NCBI RefSeq assembly: GCF_002775205.1
Contig: NC_036445.1
Coordinates: forward strand, 27,446,953-27,510,952
Source: Xiphophorus maculatus
Lineage: Eukaryota; Chordata; Actinopteri; Cyprinodontiformes; Poeciliidae
Direction: 5' to 3'
DNA: 64,000 bases
Shown: piece after piece, positions 63,915 to 64,000 of the stretch
Layout: the number at the start of each line of letters is the position of its first letter
Position numbering within the stretch: position 1 is the stretch's first letter
Translations under genes and position numbers: made by a program
The notes under the pieces: model-generated
Databases searched by the model: none
The model's input: the letters and a program-made list of their open reading frames with translations, nothing else
Told to the model about the DNA's origin: nothing

Positions 63915-64000
63915 GTAAGAATCTTTTTGGATCTTGATGCTGGACACTTTCTGGGTTATTTTCTTTTTGCCATCAAGTAGTATCGACTCCCAATTCCTGC

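Overview
This window is vertebrate nuclear DNA, most likely from a teleost fish. Genes are split by GT-AG introns. Introns and intergenic DNA are AT-rich and full of CA/GT microsatellites, Tc1-like and hAT-like remnants, foldback MITEs, a tRNA-derived SINE and a full-length L1-type LINE. No prokaryotic, viral or organellar gene organisation was seen. The species cannot be named from the sequence alone.

Layout, left to right. (1) About 290-6430, minus strand: an 11-exon cytoplasmic intermediate filament gene (862 aa) with a type III-like rod and C-terminus and an unusually long glycine-rich tail. (2) About 6430-11400: intergenic, with an hAT-type element and several MITE-like repeats. (3) 11409-13046, minus: a four-exon single-domain rhodanese with a mitochondrial-type N-terminus, best assigned to tstd3. 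(4) 13300-54533, plus: usp45, a UBP-type deubiquitinase, assembled here as 17 coding exons (811 aa) plus a 5' noncoding exon. Its introns hold most of the mobile DNA. (5) 54534-58890: probable usp45 3'UTR and intergenic DNA, with an unassigned small ORF on the minus strand. (6) From 58891 to the right edge, plus: the first five coding exons (299 codons) of pnisr, which runs off the window.

The order pnisr - usp45 - tstd3, with usp45 and tstd3 head to head, matches what I recall of human 6q16.2. This supports the gene names and suggests an old shared promoter for usp45/tstd3. Usp45 is a nuclear deubiquitinase linked to ERCC1, Pnisr is an SR-related nuclear-speckle protein, and Tstd3 is a putative sulfurtransferase. 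They share a neighbourhood, not a pathway. The intermediate filament gene is not part of the human arrangement as I recall it.

Most notable: the intermediate filament gene (repeated glycine-rich tail, intron positions unlike vimentin), and an apparently intact antisense L1 in usp45 intron 17 with a perfect 16-bp target duplication, inserted into an older foldback MITE. I found no evidence of a wholly new multi-gene system. Exon boundaries were set by hand from splice consensus, frame continuity and protein similarity recalled from memory; no alignment was run.
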